Origin: an uncultured Eubacteriales bacterium
GTDB lineage: Bacteria > Bacillota > Clostridia > Monoglobales > Monoglobaceae
Direction of reading: 5' to 3'
DNA: 59,613 bases
Assembly (NCBI GenBank): GCA_958352815.1
Contig: CATWQA010000010.1
Span: 1-59,613, forward strand
Shown here: positions 42,024 to 49,355 of the stretch, one piece after another
How the letters are laid out: each line of letters opens with the position of its first letter
How positions within the stretch are numbered: the stretch's first letter is position 1
The notes under the pieces: model-generated
What the model was told of the DNA's origin: nothing
What the model saw: the letters and a program-made list of their open reading frames with translations, nothing else
Databases searched by the model: none
Translations under genes and position numbers: made by a program

Positions 42024-42725
42024 TTAATTATTAGTATCAGAATTTATTTCCGATAACCAATCAATGTATTTTAAGCTTCCGCTTTCGTCTGTTCCGACAC
42101 GTTGCCTCACGCCCGAGCCCTTATCCAATCTTATTGGTTTGTAATACAAGTATCTATTCATATCAAGCATTCGGCTAAGCAGCATATTATATGTGTCGAT
42201 CGTGAGATATTGCTCCGGATTTATGTTTCCGGCCTCATTTTCTGTAAGCAAACCTACATCTATAGCCATAGATACAGTATCGCCGTTCCATACATGAAAG
42301 TCCACGCCTTTTAAACAGCGCAGCATAAAGGTGATGCACTCCTTTAAAGTTGCTTTTTCTTCGGACAAAACAAGCGGGCTTGATGAATCGGTAACGCCTT
42401 TCATTATACCTGCCAAAACAGCTTCAATAATATAACCTTTGCATTTTTCATCATAAACTCTATCGCTGAATACAGGGATAAAGTAAGCCGCATTTGCACT
42501 AATATCCGCATCATTTTTATCAAGACCGATTGCCTGCATAATCCCGGTTATACAATTCGCCCTGGTCAATGTGCCGTCATCATTTACGCTGATATAGGAA
42601 TTAATATCGCTAATAACTTGGGAAATTTCATTCTCTTTGTCCGCTTCGTTTGCATAGGCAAGAACGTAGGTGTTGAGTAAACTCACAATCAATACTGATA
42701 AGGCAATCATCCGCCGCATTTTCAT
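42024..42725 (-). CDS. Secreted SLH-like protein
   Basis: A 233-residue protein with a signal peptide (MKMRRMIALSVLIVSLLNTYVLAYA). The mature part looks like degenerate S-layer homology repeats: LTRANCITGIMQAIGL near residue 54, FIPVFSDRVYDEKCKGYIIEAVLAGIMKGVTD near residue 87, KATLKECITFMLRCLKGVD near 124. SLH repeats bind cell-wall polymers, so this could be a small wall-attached protein, but the motifs are weak and I do not recognise a specific family. AAGGAG precedes the ATG. It stands alone between repeat blocks and is visibly richer in A/T than most neighbours. Confidence 0.6.
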   Translation of the reverse strand: MKMRRMIALSVLIVSLLNTYVLAYANEADKENEISQVISDINSYISVNDDGTLTRANCITGIMQAIGLDKNDADISANAAYFIPVFSDRVYDEKCKGYIIEAVLAGIMKGVTDSSSPLVLSEEKATLKECITFMLRCLKGVDFHVWNGDTVSMAIDVGLLTENEAGNINPEQYLTIDTYNMLLSRMLDMNRYLYYKPIRLDKGSGVRQRVGTDESGSLKYIDWLSEINSDTNN

Positions 42726-43150
42726 ATGCTTTTTCTCCTTCCTAAAGGGACAAACTACCCCTTGCTCTTAAAATATTTGATTACGAAACACAGAATATGT
42801 GCCATAATAGCTATCAAAAACACAGCTAAAAACAGTGTTTTTATTATAATTTTTTATATAATAGTCTCCATAAAAGCAATATAACCGCACCTTCGCTAAA
42901 GATTGCGGTTATATCATACCAATACTCTTTTAGGCTAACCGAAAATTCGGTTTACCTTTTATCTGCTTTTATTATACACTAGATTTTTAATAAAGTCAAT
43001 CGTTATTTTAAAGTAATACACTAAAATTGTTTCCCGATTATAATATAAGTAAAAAATGCGCCGAAGTTGCACACTCGCAAAAAGGTGGTAGCGTAGCGAG
43101 CCTTTTTGCGAAAATGTAGGCAATGGGTTTGGTTATAAGCAACCGTATAG
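42726..43150. other. AT-rich gap with two perfect hairpins
   Basis: No gene is visible. ATATAACCGCA (42879-42889) pairs perfectly with 42904-42914 around a 14-nt loop, and AACCGAA (42937-42943) pairs with TTCGGTT (42946-42952). Neither has a clear T run. They could belong to a small RNA or to the leader of the SLH-like gene; I cannot identify them. Near 43060-43110 a GCGCCGAAG...CTCGCAAAAAGG stretch is the start of the hairpin-cassette material. Confidence 0.5.
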
Positions 43151-43152
43151 GT

Positions 43153-43420
43153 TGTAGGGGCGCCGCTTTATCGGCAACAACTTAGGTGCATTATCGACAT
43201 TGCATACCCTGTATAAATCGGAATAATGTGTGCCAACCAACATCAAAGATGTTGGGTCACAGCCGCGCCCGTTAACCATATTAACATTAAACACCGTATT
43301 ATACGGATTTGGGAGTTTATTTAAATCATAATCCCGGTTGATTTATGTAATCACATTGGTGTGCCTATCGCCCGCCCTGTTGCGTTTGCCCCCCTCCTCC
43401 CCAAACGCACAGGGCGGGCA
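43153..43420. repeat. GCGGGGCG/CG-block composite carrying IG-95
   Basis: The order is GTTGTAGGGGCG (43152), IG-95 copy 3 (43168-43262), CCGTTAACCATATTAACATT with the GGATTTG flank, CACATTGGTGTGCCTATCGC and a CG-block to about 43420. Reversed, the same order without IG-95 is at 23820-23960. This shows that these parts form one longer parent element. Confidence 0.72.
43168..43262. repeat. IG-95 element, copy 3
   Basis: 95 bases ending GGGTCACAG; the first bases have changed from CTGT to TTAT. The terminal hairpin is CCAACATC/GATGTTGG, so two bases have changed together relative to other copies and pairing is kept. Confidence 0.72.
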
Positions 43421-43949
43421 GGGCTCCCGAAAAGTCGTAAGACTTTTTGGGAAAAGGAGAAGCAAGAGAGCAGGCGTAGACGTTCTTTGAAAAAAAGAAC
43501 GTCGAAGCAAAGCGAACTACAAAATAAAAAACGCGCCGAAGGCGCAAACTCGTGAAAAATCTTACGATTTTTCGCGAAAGAGGAGCCGCAGCAAAATGAG
43601 CGCACGGTGACTTTTGTAAAAAAGTCGCGGCAAGCCGCACAGGGCTCCCAAAAAGTCGTAAGACTTTTTGGGAAAAGGAGAAGCAAGGGAGCAGGCGTAG
43701 ACGTTCTTTGAAAAAAAGAACGTCGAAGCAAAGCGAACTTTGCAGAATAAAAACAGGGCTCCCGAAAAACCGATAGGTTTTTTGGGAAAGAGGAGCGGCA
43801 GCCTGACAAGCGCAGCCGTGTTTTCTATAGAGAAAACGCGAAATATATGCGCCGCAGGCGCACACTCGCAAAAAAGGTGGTAGCGTAGCGAGCCTTTTTG
43901 CGAATAAGGAGACGCAGCAAAATGAGCGCACGGGGACTTTTGTAAAAAA
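43421..43949. repeat. Hairpin-cassette array
   Basis: At least nine small stem-loops are strung together with recurring linkers. Stems include CCCGAAAAGTC/GACTTTTTGGG (43426-43451), GACGTTCTTT/AAAGAACGTC (43479-43503 and about 43700-43724), TCGTGAAAAATC/GATTTTTCGCGA (43550-43577), GACTTTT/AAAAGTC (43609-43626), CCCAAAAAGTC/GACTTTTTGGG (43647-43672), CCCGAAAAACC/GGTTTTTTGGG (43761-43786) and a GTTTTCT/AGAAAAC stem (43818-43840). Linkers such as GGGAAAAGGAGAAGCAAG and AGCAAAATGAGCGCACGG recur. Open frames here are repeat artefacts. The array ends at the ssrA terminator. Confidence 0.78.
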
Positions 43950-43981
43950 GTCGCCGCAAGCGATATGACGCTTGCGGCGAC
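43950..43981 (-). terminator. Terminator of ssrA
   Basis: GTCGCCGCAAGCG (43950-43962) pairs perfectly over 13 bp with 43969-43981 around a 6-nt loop. On the minus strand it is followed by TTTTTT and lies 4 bases after the tmRNA CCA end. Confidence 0.9.
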
Positions 43982-43985
43982 GCGG

Positions 43986-44332
43986 TGGTGGAGATGAGGG
44001 GAATCGAACCCCTGTCCAAGGAAGCATCCTCAAAAGGCGCTACGAGCGTAGTCAATGATTAAAATTCCCTCGGGTACAGGCTCATTGACAAACCGATACC
44101 CTCGGTAGCTTTATCAGTTCATGGCCGGGTCAAAGCTTTCACGGCTCACGTTCACCGCATGTTTGACGCCCGTTACTGAACCTGCGGTAAGCTCAGGCGG
44201 ACGAGCTGCACTTAGGCAGCTAAAGCTACTCTATTATTGTTAGCGTTTAATTTTAAGTCGGGCTTTTAACGCAGTTCCCGCTGCGGCTCGCTCCTTAAGC
44301 CTCTGCAGCCCTGTCGAAACCATTACATCCCC
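43986..44332 (-). ncRNA. ssrA: Transfer-messenger RNA (tmRNA)
   Basis: A one-piece tmRNA of 347 nt that rescues stalled ribosomes. The 5' end GGGGATGTAATGG and the 3' end CATCTCCACCA form the tRNA-like acceptor stem, with one G-U pair; the T arm GGGGTTCGATTCCCC and an encoded CCA are present. The tag frame starts at GCT and encodes ANNNRVALAA before TAA. The 5' end lies within the stop region of the upstream esterase gene, and I see no -10 directly before it, so the RNA may be cut from a longer smpB-yqeY-esterase-ssrA transcript. A perfect terminator follows. Confidence 0.96.
44212..44244 (-). other. tmRNA tag reading frame
   Basis: Ten codons from GCT (resume codon) to TAA encode ANNNRVALAA, in front of which the tmRNA-carried alanine is added. 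The ALAA end is the usual degradation signal recognised by ClpXP-type proteases. Confidence 0.9.
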
Positions 44333-45171
44333 ATGTTTGTTTTGGCTTTAAGCCACTTTATCGACAGGTTCATCCAATCGGTTGCCGTGGGCTCTATATG
44401 TTTTGGCTCACAGGCGGTGGTAATATCACCCAGAGAAAGCCCATGGGCTCCCTTGGGGAAGATATGCATTTCATACTCAACCCCGTGCTCCAGCAGGGCG
44501 GCGGCAAATCTCATAGAGCTGTACACAGGCACGGACTTATCCTCAAAGGTGTGCCATATAAAGCAGGGCGGGGTCTTGTCCGTCACCCGCTTGTCCAGCC
44601 CGAAGTACGGCAGCTTTTCCGCCTTGCCCTCGGTGAAGTTGTCCTTTGTGCCTTGGTGGGTTTTGCCCTCCTCGTCTATTATAACCGGATAGCATAGGAT
44701 TAAACCGTTTGGCTTGTTCTCCTTTGCTTTTATTCCTGAGCCCGCACGGATAATGTCCGAGTCCCAGTAAACCCCCAGAGAGGCAGCCAAGTGCCCTCCG
44801 GCAGAGAAACCGCATACGTAGATATTGTCCGTGTCAATCAGGTATTCCTCCCCCATGGCGCGGACTGTCTTAACAGCCTTTGAGAGCTGGCACTGGGGCG
44901 CAGGCCAGCCTGTGGGCGCAACGGAGTAGTCCAGCAGGAACCCGTGGAAGCCTGCTGCGCAGTACTTCAGCACAATCGCCTCCGCCTCCCGAACCGACCG
45001 AGAGCGGTAGCCCCCGCCGGGACACACGATTACGGCAGGTCTCTTAGGGTTGTAGGATCTGCTCAGAAGCTGCTTGTCAAGAATATATGAGGTGAGCCGA
45101 GGCTGCTCTGTGGGCATATTGCAGCCCAGAGCCTTGTAGTCCACCGTCATATCAAAGGTCTTTACTATCAT
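44323..45171 (-). CDS. Alpha/beta-hydrolase esterase
   Basis: A 282-residue hydrolase. The oxyanion motif CPGGGY lies near residue 50, the nucleophile motif GFSAGGHLA near residue 118, the acidic residue in HTFEDKSVPV near 213 and the catalytic His in PKGAHGLSLG near 246. The pattern fits the BD-FAE/acetyl-xylan-esterase-like group of the alpha/beta fold, which often removes acetyl or feruloyl groups from plant sugars; the substrate here is a guess. I start at 45171, where GGAGAG precedes the ATG. Its final codons and stop overlap the 5' end of ssrA by 10 bases. There is no signal peptide, so it works in the cytoplasm. Confidence 0.85.
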   Translation of the reverse strand: MIVKTFDMTVDYKALGCNMPTEQPRLTSYILDKQLLSRSYNPKRPAVIVCPGGGYRSRSVREAEAIVLKYCAAGFHGFLLDYSVAPTGWPAPQCQLSKAVKTVRAMGEEYLIDTDNIYVCGFSAGGHLAASLGVYWDSDIIRAGSGIKAKENKPNGLILCYPVIIDEEGKTHQGTKDNFTEGKAEKLPYFGLDKRVTDKTPPCFIWHTFEDKSVPVYSSMRFAAALLEHGVEYEMHIFPKGAHGLSLGDITTACEPKHIEPTATDWMNLSIKWLKAKTNMGM

Positions 45172-45184
45172 CGTTTCTCTCCGT

Positions 45185-45622
45185 CTATCCGCACAGCTCT
45201 GCAACAATCTTGCTGATGAGCTTTCCGTCAGCCTTGCCTTTAAGCTCGCCCATTACCGACTTCATAATCATTCCCTTGTTCTTGGTTGCGATTACGTCGG
45301 CAAACTTCTCGGTGAGCACCGCCTTGATTTCCTCCTCAGAGAGCTGCTTGGGTGCAAATTCGGTAATAACCTCCGCCTTTGCCTTGTACTCCTCCAGAAG
45401 CTCTGTCCTGTCCGCAGGACAGGTTTCAATCTGCTCGTTGGCGGTTTTAAGCTCCTTAAGGATAACCGCGTCTACCATGGCTTCGGGAATATCGTCGCGG
45501 CAGCCCTCATCGATAGCCGCCTTTTTCACTGCGGCGATAAGCCCTGAAATCGTATCCTTTCTTGCCTTTTTCTTTGCCTTCATTGCGGCAATCATTGCGG
45601 TTTGCAATTCCTTAATAGTCAA
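45185..45622 (-). CDS. yqeY: GatB/YqeY domain protein
   Basis: A 145-residue helical protein matching the YqeY family (LQTAMIAAMKAKKKARKDTISGLIAAVKKAAID at the start, KGMIMKSVMGELKGKADGKLI near the end), which shares the tail domain of GatB that binds tRNA. The role of stand-alone YqeY is not proven. The start is a TTG, with AAAAGGA upstream; no ATG is available that keeps the conserved N-terminus. It lies 16 bases after smpB and 13 bases before the esterase gene. Confidence 0.88.
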   Translation of the reverse strand: MTIKELQTAMIAAMKAKKKARKDTISGLIAAVKKAAIDEGCRDDIPEAMVDAVILKELKTANEQIETCPADRTELLEEYKAKAEVITEFAPKQLSEEEIKAVLTEKFADVIATKNKGMIMKSVMGELKGKADGKLISKIVAELCG

Positions 45623-45638
45623 TTTTATCAGTCCTTTT

Positions 45639-46118
45639 CTAATATCTGTTGTAGTTTTTTATGGCTCTGTCAATGTTCCTTTGGGCGTCCCGCTTAGCCA
45701 TGGCGTCTCGCTTGTCGTAGTTCTTCTTGCCTCGGCAAAGCCCGATTGAGACCTTGACAAGCTGCCGTTTAAAGTATACTCTGAGAGGTATTAAGGTGAA
45801 GCCCTGCTGCTGGGTCAGTCCGATAAGGCGGTTAATTTCCCGTCTGTGAAGCAGGAGCCGTCTGGGGCGTTCCGGGTCGGGGCTCCAAATGCCGCTCTGC
45901 TCATAGGGGCTTATGTGAACCCCCAGGAGAATAGCCTCGCCGCTCTTTAGGGACACGTAGCTGTCCTTAAGATTAATCCTGCCGCCGCGGACAGACTTAA
46001 CCTCTGCGCCCAAAAGCTCTATGCCCGCCTCAAACTCTTCGTCCACAAAATAGTCGTGAAACGCCTTTTTGTTTTGGGCAATAATCCTGTTGTCAGGTTT
46101 TTTCTTGCTGTCCGCCAT
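45639..46118 (-). CDS. smpB: SsrA-binding protein SmpB
   Basis: A 159-residue OB-fold protein that binds tmRNA and delivers it to stalled ribosomes. Family segments are clear: NKKAFHDYFVDEEFEAGIELLGAEVKSVR near residue 17, GVHISPYEQSG near 66, LIPLRVYFKRQLVKVSIGLCRGKKNYDKR near 110 and the basic tail. AGAGGTGA precedes the ATG at 46118. It is the first gene of the minus-strand run that ends with ssrA, so both partners of trans-translation may share a transcript. Confidence 0.96.
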   Translation of the reverse strand: MADSKKKPDNRIIAQNKKAFHDYFVDEEFEAGIELLGAEVKSVRGGRINLKDSYVSLKSGEAILLGVHISPYEQSGIWSPDPERPRRLLLHRREINRLIGLTQQQGFTLIPLRVYFKRQLVKVSIGLCRGKKNYDKRDAMAKRDAQRNIDRAIKNYNRY

Positions 46119-46639
46119 GTATTCACCTCTTTTATATATATTATGTATTCGCCTGCGGCGATCTAACCTGCCTGTTTGCCCTGTTTTACCAAACAGAGCA
46201 TAATGCTGTATTCGCACCGTATTTAGCAAAAGGCGGTAAGCAAGCACGGTAGGCGGTCATAGGCCGCACGTGAGGCGTGTAGTCCCCGCCGCTTTAGCGG
46301 CAGATTTATGTATAAGTTTTATGTAAACATTTGTTTTTATACTATAGCCATGTAATTTTACTTAAATTTGATAATATGGCTTGTCGCCCGCCCCGTTGCG
46401 CTTGCCCGACCTCCCCAAGCGCCGGGGCGAGCGAACGAAAGACAAAGTCCTTATCAAAATACGCCGTTTTCGTTTATATTATAACAAATATTATAGAAAA
46501 GTCAAGGGGCGGCGGGGTGAAGCCCATTGCAAAATTCGATAATTTATGAGGAATAAAGCAAAAATGTCAATAACTTTTCGGGGAAAATCCTCTTGTGATA
46601 CAGCAACCTTACAAAAATTTCCTTTAGAAATTCCCAAAC
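46119..46639. repeat. Gap with GCGGTC module, CG-block and TIR-93 fragment
   Basis: 46230-46290 matches the GCACGGTAGGCGGTC module, with the hairpin changed to GCGGTC/GGCCGC. 46384-46430 is a CG-block. CAAAGTCCTTATCAAAAT at 46443 is a worn TIR-93 end. The remainder is AT-rich and holds no gene or clear signal until the promoter at 46640. Confidence 0.6.
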
Positions 46640-46668
46640 TTGACTTTTAAGGGATTGCGTGATAGAAT
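46640..46668 (+). promoter_or_regulatory. Promoter of the methyltransferase-ecf-rho gene run
   Basis: TTGACT (46640-46645) and TAGAAT (46663-46668) are 17 bases apart, with TG one base before the -10. The leader holds a short GGGT/ACCC hairpin and a GGGGG ribosome binding site before the ATG at 46725. Confidence 0.68.
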
Positions 46669-46724
46669 AGAGAAAAGTTAATCATGGGTGACTGTACCCA
46701 AAATTTATTTTTCGGGGGTTTCTT

Positions 46725-47600
46725 ATGTTTTTATCCGACAAATGGGAGGATTATGAGCTGATTGACGCCTCCGGCGGAGAGAAGCTGGAGCGTTGGGGCG
46801 ATGTTGTTTTACTGAGACCCGACCCTCAAATAGTGTGGAAGATTAATAGCAAGCCGAAAATCTGGAAGTCCGCCGACGCAAGGTATGTGCGGAGCAAGAC
46901 CGGGGGCGGAAGGTGGCAGACCTACAAAAAGCTGCCCGAGTCCTGGGTTATAGGCTACGGCGGGCTTCGGTTCAGGATTACGCCTATGGGCTTTAAGCAT
47001 ACGGGCTTGTTTCCCGAACAAGCGGCAAACTGGGATTGGTTCTCGGGCCTTATCCGCAAGAGAGTTAAGGCGGGGGGAGAGGTAAACGTCTTGAACCTGT
47101 TTGCCTACACCGGCGGAGCCACGGTTGCTGCGGCTGCTGCGGGAGCGGCGGTGTGCCATGTGGACGCGGCAAAGGGAATGGTCGCCCGCGCAAAGGAGAA
47201 CGCCGCCCTGTCGGGCTTGGCAGAGCGCCCTGTCAGATATATTGTGGACGATGTTAAGAAGTTCGTAGAGCGTGAGATCAGGCGGGGGCACAAGTACGAT
47301 GGAATTATTATGGACCCTCCGTCCTACGGCAGAGGCCCCGGCGGCGAGGTTTGGAAAATCGAAAATGAGCTTTTTGGTCTGATAAATTTATGTCTTGAGG
47401 TTTTGTCCGATAATCCGCTGTTCTTTTTGGTAAATTCATACACCACAGGTCTTTCGGGAAGCGTTATGGATAATATATACAAGCTGACCCTGCGCCCCAA
47501 ATTCGGCGGGCATACGGAGGTCAGCGAGGTGGGGCTTCCCATTACCAACGGGGGACTGGTGCTTCCCTGCGGATACTCCGCACGGTGGTGGGCGGACTGA
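46725..47600 (+). CDS. Class I SAM-dependent methyltransferase, RlmI/K-like
   Basis: A 291-residue enzyme with a SAM-binding Rossmann fold: motif I NLFAYTGGATVAAAAAGA near residue 128, motif II acidic end VDAAKG, and motif IV MDPPSYGRG near residue 196. The DPPSYGRG form, followed by EVWKIE, is typical of the methyltransferase group related to RlmI and RlmK, which act on 23S rRNA. The usual N-terminal PUA domain is absent and replaced by a beta-rich leader (ERWGDVVLLRPDPQIVW). The target is therefore uncertain. It heads a run of eleven genes. Confidence 0.85.
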   Translation: MFLSDKWEDYELIDASGGEKLERWGDVVLLRPDPQIVWKINSKPKIWKSADARYVRSKTGGGRWQTYKKLPESWVIGYGGLRFRITPMGFKHTGLFPEQAANWDWFSGLIRKRVKAGGEVNVLNLFAYTGGATVAAAAAGAAVCHVDAAKGMVARAKENAALSGLAERPVRYIVDDVKKFVEREIRRGHKYDGIIMDPPSYGRGPGGEVWKIENELFGLINLCLEVLSDNPLFFLVNSYTTGLSGSVMDNIYKLTLRPKFGGHTEVSEVGLPITNGGLVLPCGYSARWWAD

Positions 47601-47624
47601 TTTTTGCATGAAAGAGCTTTAACT

Positions 47625-48500
47625 ATGGAAAATATTATTACAGCAGAAAATCTGGTATTTGAATATGTTGACCAGGACACAGGTGAGAAAAACAGGGTTC
47701 TCAAAGGAATTGACCTGACCGTGAAAAAGGGCGAATTTTTGGCGGTCTTGGGTCACAACGGTTCGGGAAAGTCCACTCTTGCCAAGCACTTTAACGGAAT
47801 ACTTATGCCCACAGAGGGCAGGGTTACGGTGGACGGCATTGACACGAGAGATGAGGGACGGCTGTTTGACCTGCGCAGACGGGTTGGAATGGTGTTCCAG
47901 AACCCGGATAATCAGATGGTCGCCACTATCGTTGAGGAGGACGTGGCTTTCGCCCCTGAAAACCTGGGGGTTCCCCGAGATGAAATCCGCAGACGGGTGG
48001 ACAGAGCTCTGGAGACGGTGGGCATGTCGGACTTTAAGCGTCACGCGCCCCATATGCTCAGCGGCGGTCAGAAGCAGAGGGTTGCCATTGCGGGAGTTCT
48101 GGCTATGGAGCCTGAAATCCTGGTTATGGATGAGCCCACAGCCATGCTTGATCCAATCGGCAGATTTGAGGTTTTGGAAACCGTTAAGAGGCTGAATCGG
48201 GAGCAGGGTATGACGGTGGCGCTTATTACCCACTATATGGACGAGGCGGTGCAGGCGGACAGGGTTGTGGTTGTGGACAGCGGCCGCATAGCCATGGAGG
48301 GAACTCCAAGGCAGGTGTTCCCCCGCGTGGAGGAGTTGGTGAAGCTGGGGCTTGACGTGCCTCAATCCACATATTTGGCGTATATGCTTAACCGAGAGGG
48401 AATTAATATAGACTCTTCGGTTCTTGACGACAAGGAATGCGCAGACGCTATACTTGATTGGCTGAAGCGTGACGGAGGCAATGCTGATGATAGAGCTTGA
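47625..48500 (+). CDS. ecfA1: Energy-coupling factor ATPase EcfA1
   Basis: A 291-residue ABC ATPase of the ECF vitamin and metal uptake system. Walker A GHNGSGKSTL near residue 43, Q-loop MVFQNPDNQMVATIVEEDVAF near residue 89, signature LSGGQKQRVAIAG near 144 and Walker B LVMDEPTAMLDP near 167 are present. The QNPDNQ loop is typical for EcfA. The ATG at 47625 has only a weak ribosome binding site. Its 3' end overlaps the next gene by 14 bases. It pairs with EcfA2 on EcfT to drive several S-component proteins encoded elsewhere. Confidence 0.93.
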   Translation: MENIITAENLVFEYVDQDTGEKNRVLKGIDLTVKKGEFLAVLGHNGSGKSTLAKHFNGILMPTEGRVTVDGIDTRDEGRLFDLRRRVGMVFQNPDNQMVATIVEEDVAFAPENLGVPRDEIRRRVDRALETVGMSDFKRHAPHMLSGGQKQRVAIAGVLAMEPEILVMDEPTAMLDPIGRFEVLETVKRLNREQGMTVALITHYMDEAVQADRVVVVDSGRIAMEGTPRQVFPRVEELVKLGLDVPQSTYLAYMLNREGINIDSSVLDDKECADAILDWLKRDGGNADDRA

Positions 48501-49338
48501 AAACCTAAGCTGCGTATACATGAAGGGCGGTCCCTTTGAGAAAACAGCCCTTGACAACGTTAGTCTTAATATAAAAAAAGGTGAGTTCGTGGGGGTCATA
48601 GGCCACACGGGCTCCGGAAAGTCTACTATGATACAAATGTTCAACGGACTGATTCGCCCCACCAGCGGCAGAGTGCTTATAGACGGGCAGGACATTTGGG
48701 ACAAGAAAGTGAATATTCGGGATGTAAGGTTTAAGGTGGGGCTTGTTATGCAGTACCCCGAGTATCAGTTGTTTGAAGAAACGGTGATTAAGGACATTTG
48801 CTTCGGGCCTTTAAACATGGGCTTGTCCCATGAGGAGGCTATGGAAAGGGCAAGGTTTGCGGCGAATATGGTAGGCCTGCCTGAGGAGCTGCTGGAGAAG
48901 TCGCCCTTTGACCTGTCGGGCGGTCAGAAACGCCGTGCTGCCATTGCGGGGGTTCTGGCTATGGAGCCAAAGGTGCTCATTCTGGATGAGCCCACGGCGG
49001 GGCTTGACCCATCGGGAAGAGATGAAATTCTGTTTAAGATACGGGATATGCATAAGCGGATGAACCTGACGGTGGTTCTGGTCTCTCACAGCATGGAGGA
49101 CGTGGCGAAGCTGGCGGACAGAATACTTGTTATGAACGGGGGCAAAATCGAGATGTTTGACTGCCCCGAGAAGGTTTTTGCCCAAAGCGGCCGACTGACC
49201 GAAATCGGGCTGAGCGTGCCTCAGATTACAAAGGTTACCGACAGACTGCGCAAGGCAGGGGTGCCTGTGCCCGAGGGGATTTATACCACGGGAGACGCCT
49301 ATAGAGTGCTGCTGCCTTTGCTCAGCCAAAAGAATTAA
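48487..49338 (+). CDS. ecfA2: Energy-coupling factor ATPase EcfA2
   Basis: A 283-residue ABC ATPase. Walker A GHTGSGKSTM near residue 42, Q-loop MQYPEYQLFEETVIKDICFGP near residue 90, signature LSGGQKRRAAIAG near 145 and Walker B LILDEPTAGLDP near 168 are present. The YPEYQLF stretch is typical for EcfA2. I start at the ATG at 48487, since GGAGG (48474-48478) stands 8 bases before it and would be only 2 bases before the ATG at 48481. Coupled to ecfA1 by overlap. Confidence 0.94.
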   Translation: MIELENLSCVYMKGGPFEKTALDNVSLNIKKGEFVGVIGHTGSGKSTMIQMFNGLIRPTSGRVLIDGQDIWDKKVNIRDVRFKVGLVMQYPEYQLFEETVIKDICFGPLNMGLSHEEAMERARFAANMVGLPEELLEKSPFDLSGGQKRRAAIAGVLAMEPKVLILDEPTAGLDPSGRDEILFKIRDMHKRMNLTVVLVSHSMEDVAKLADRILVMNGGKIEMFDCPEKVFAQSGRLTEIGLSVPQITKVTDRLRKAGVPVPEGIYTTGDAYRVLLPLLSQKN

Positions 49339-49355
49339 GAGGAAAGGGCAATAAT

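Noticed and set aside
43421..43949. CRISPR array
   Set aside because: Repeat units differ in length and sequence, no equal-size spacers exist, and no cas gene is present.
43986..44020. Stand-alone tRNA gene
   Set aside because: The T arm and CCA end belong to tmRNA; there is no anticodon arm.
43351..44033. Minus-strand open frames of 152 and 222 codons in the repeat array
   Set aside because: They translate the hairpin cassettes into repeated Phe/Ser-rich strings, lack ribosome binding sites, and overlap the tmRNA terminator.
46669..46724. Vitamin riboswitch before the ecf gene run
   Set aside because: The leader is only about 50 nt with one short hairpin; no TPP, cobalamin or FMN core is visible.
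47619..48704. 361-codon minus-strand frame opposite ecfA1/ecfA2
   Set aside because: Antisense shadow of two well-supported ATPase genes, without homology or start signals.
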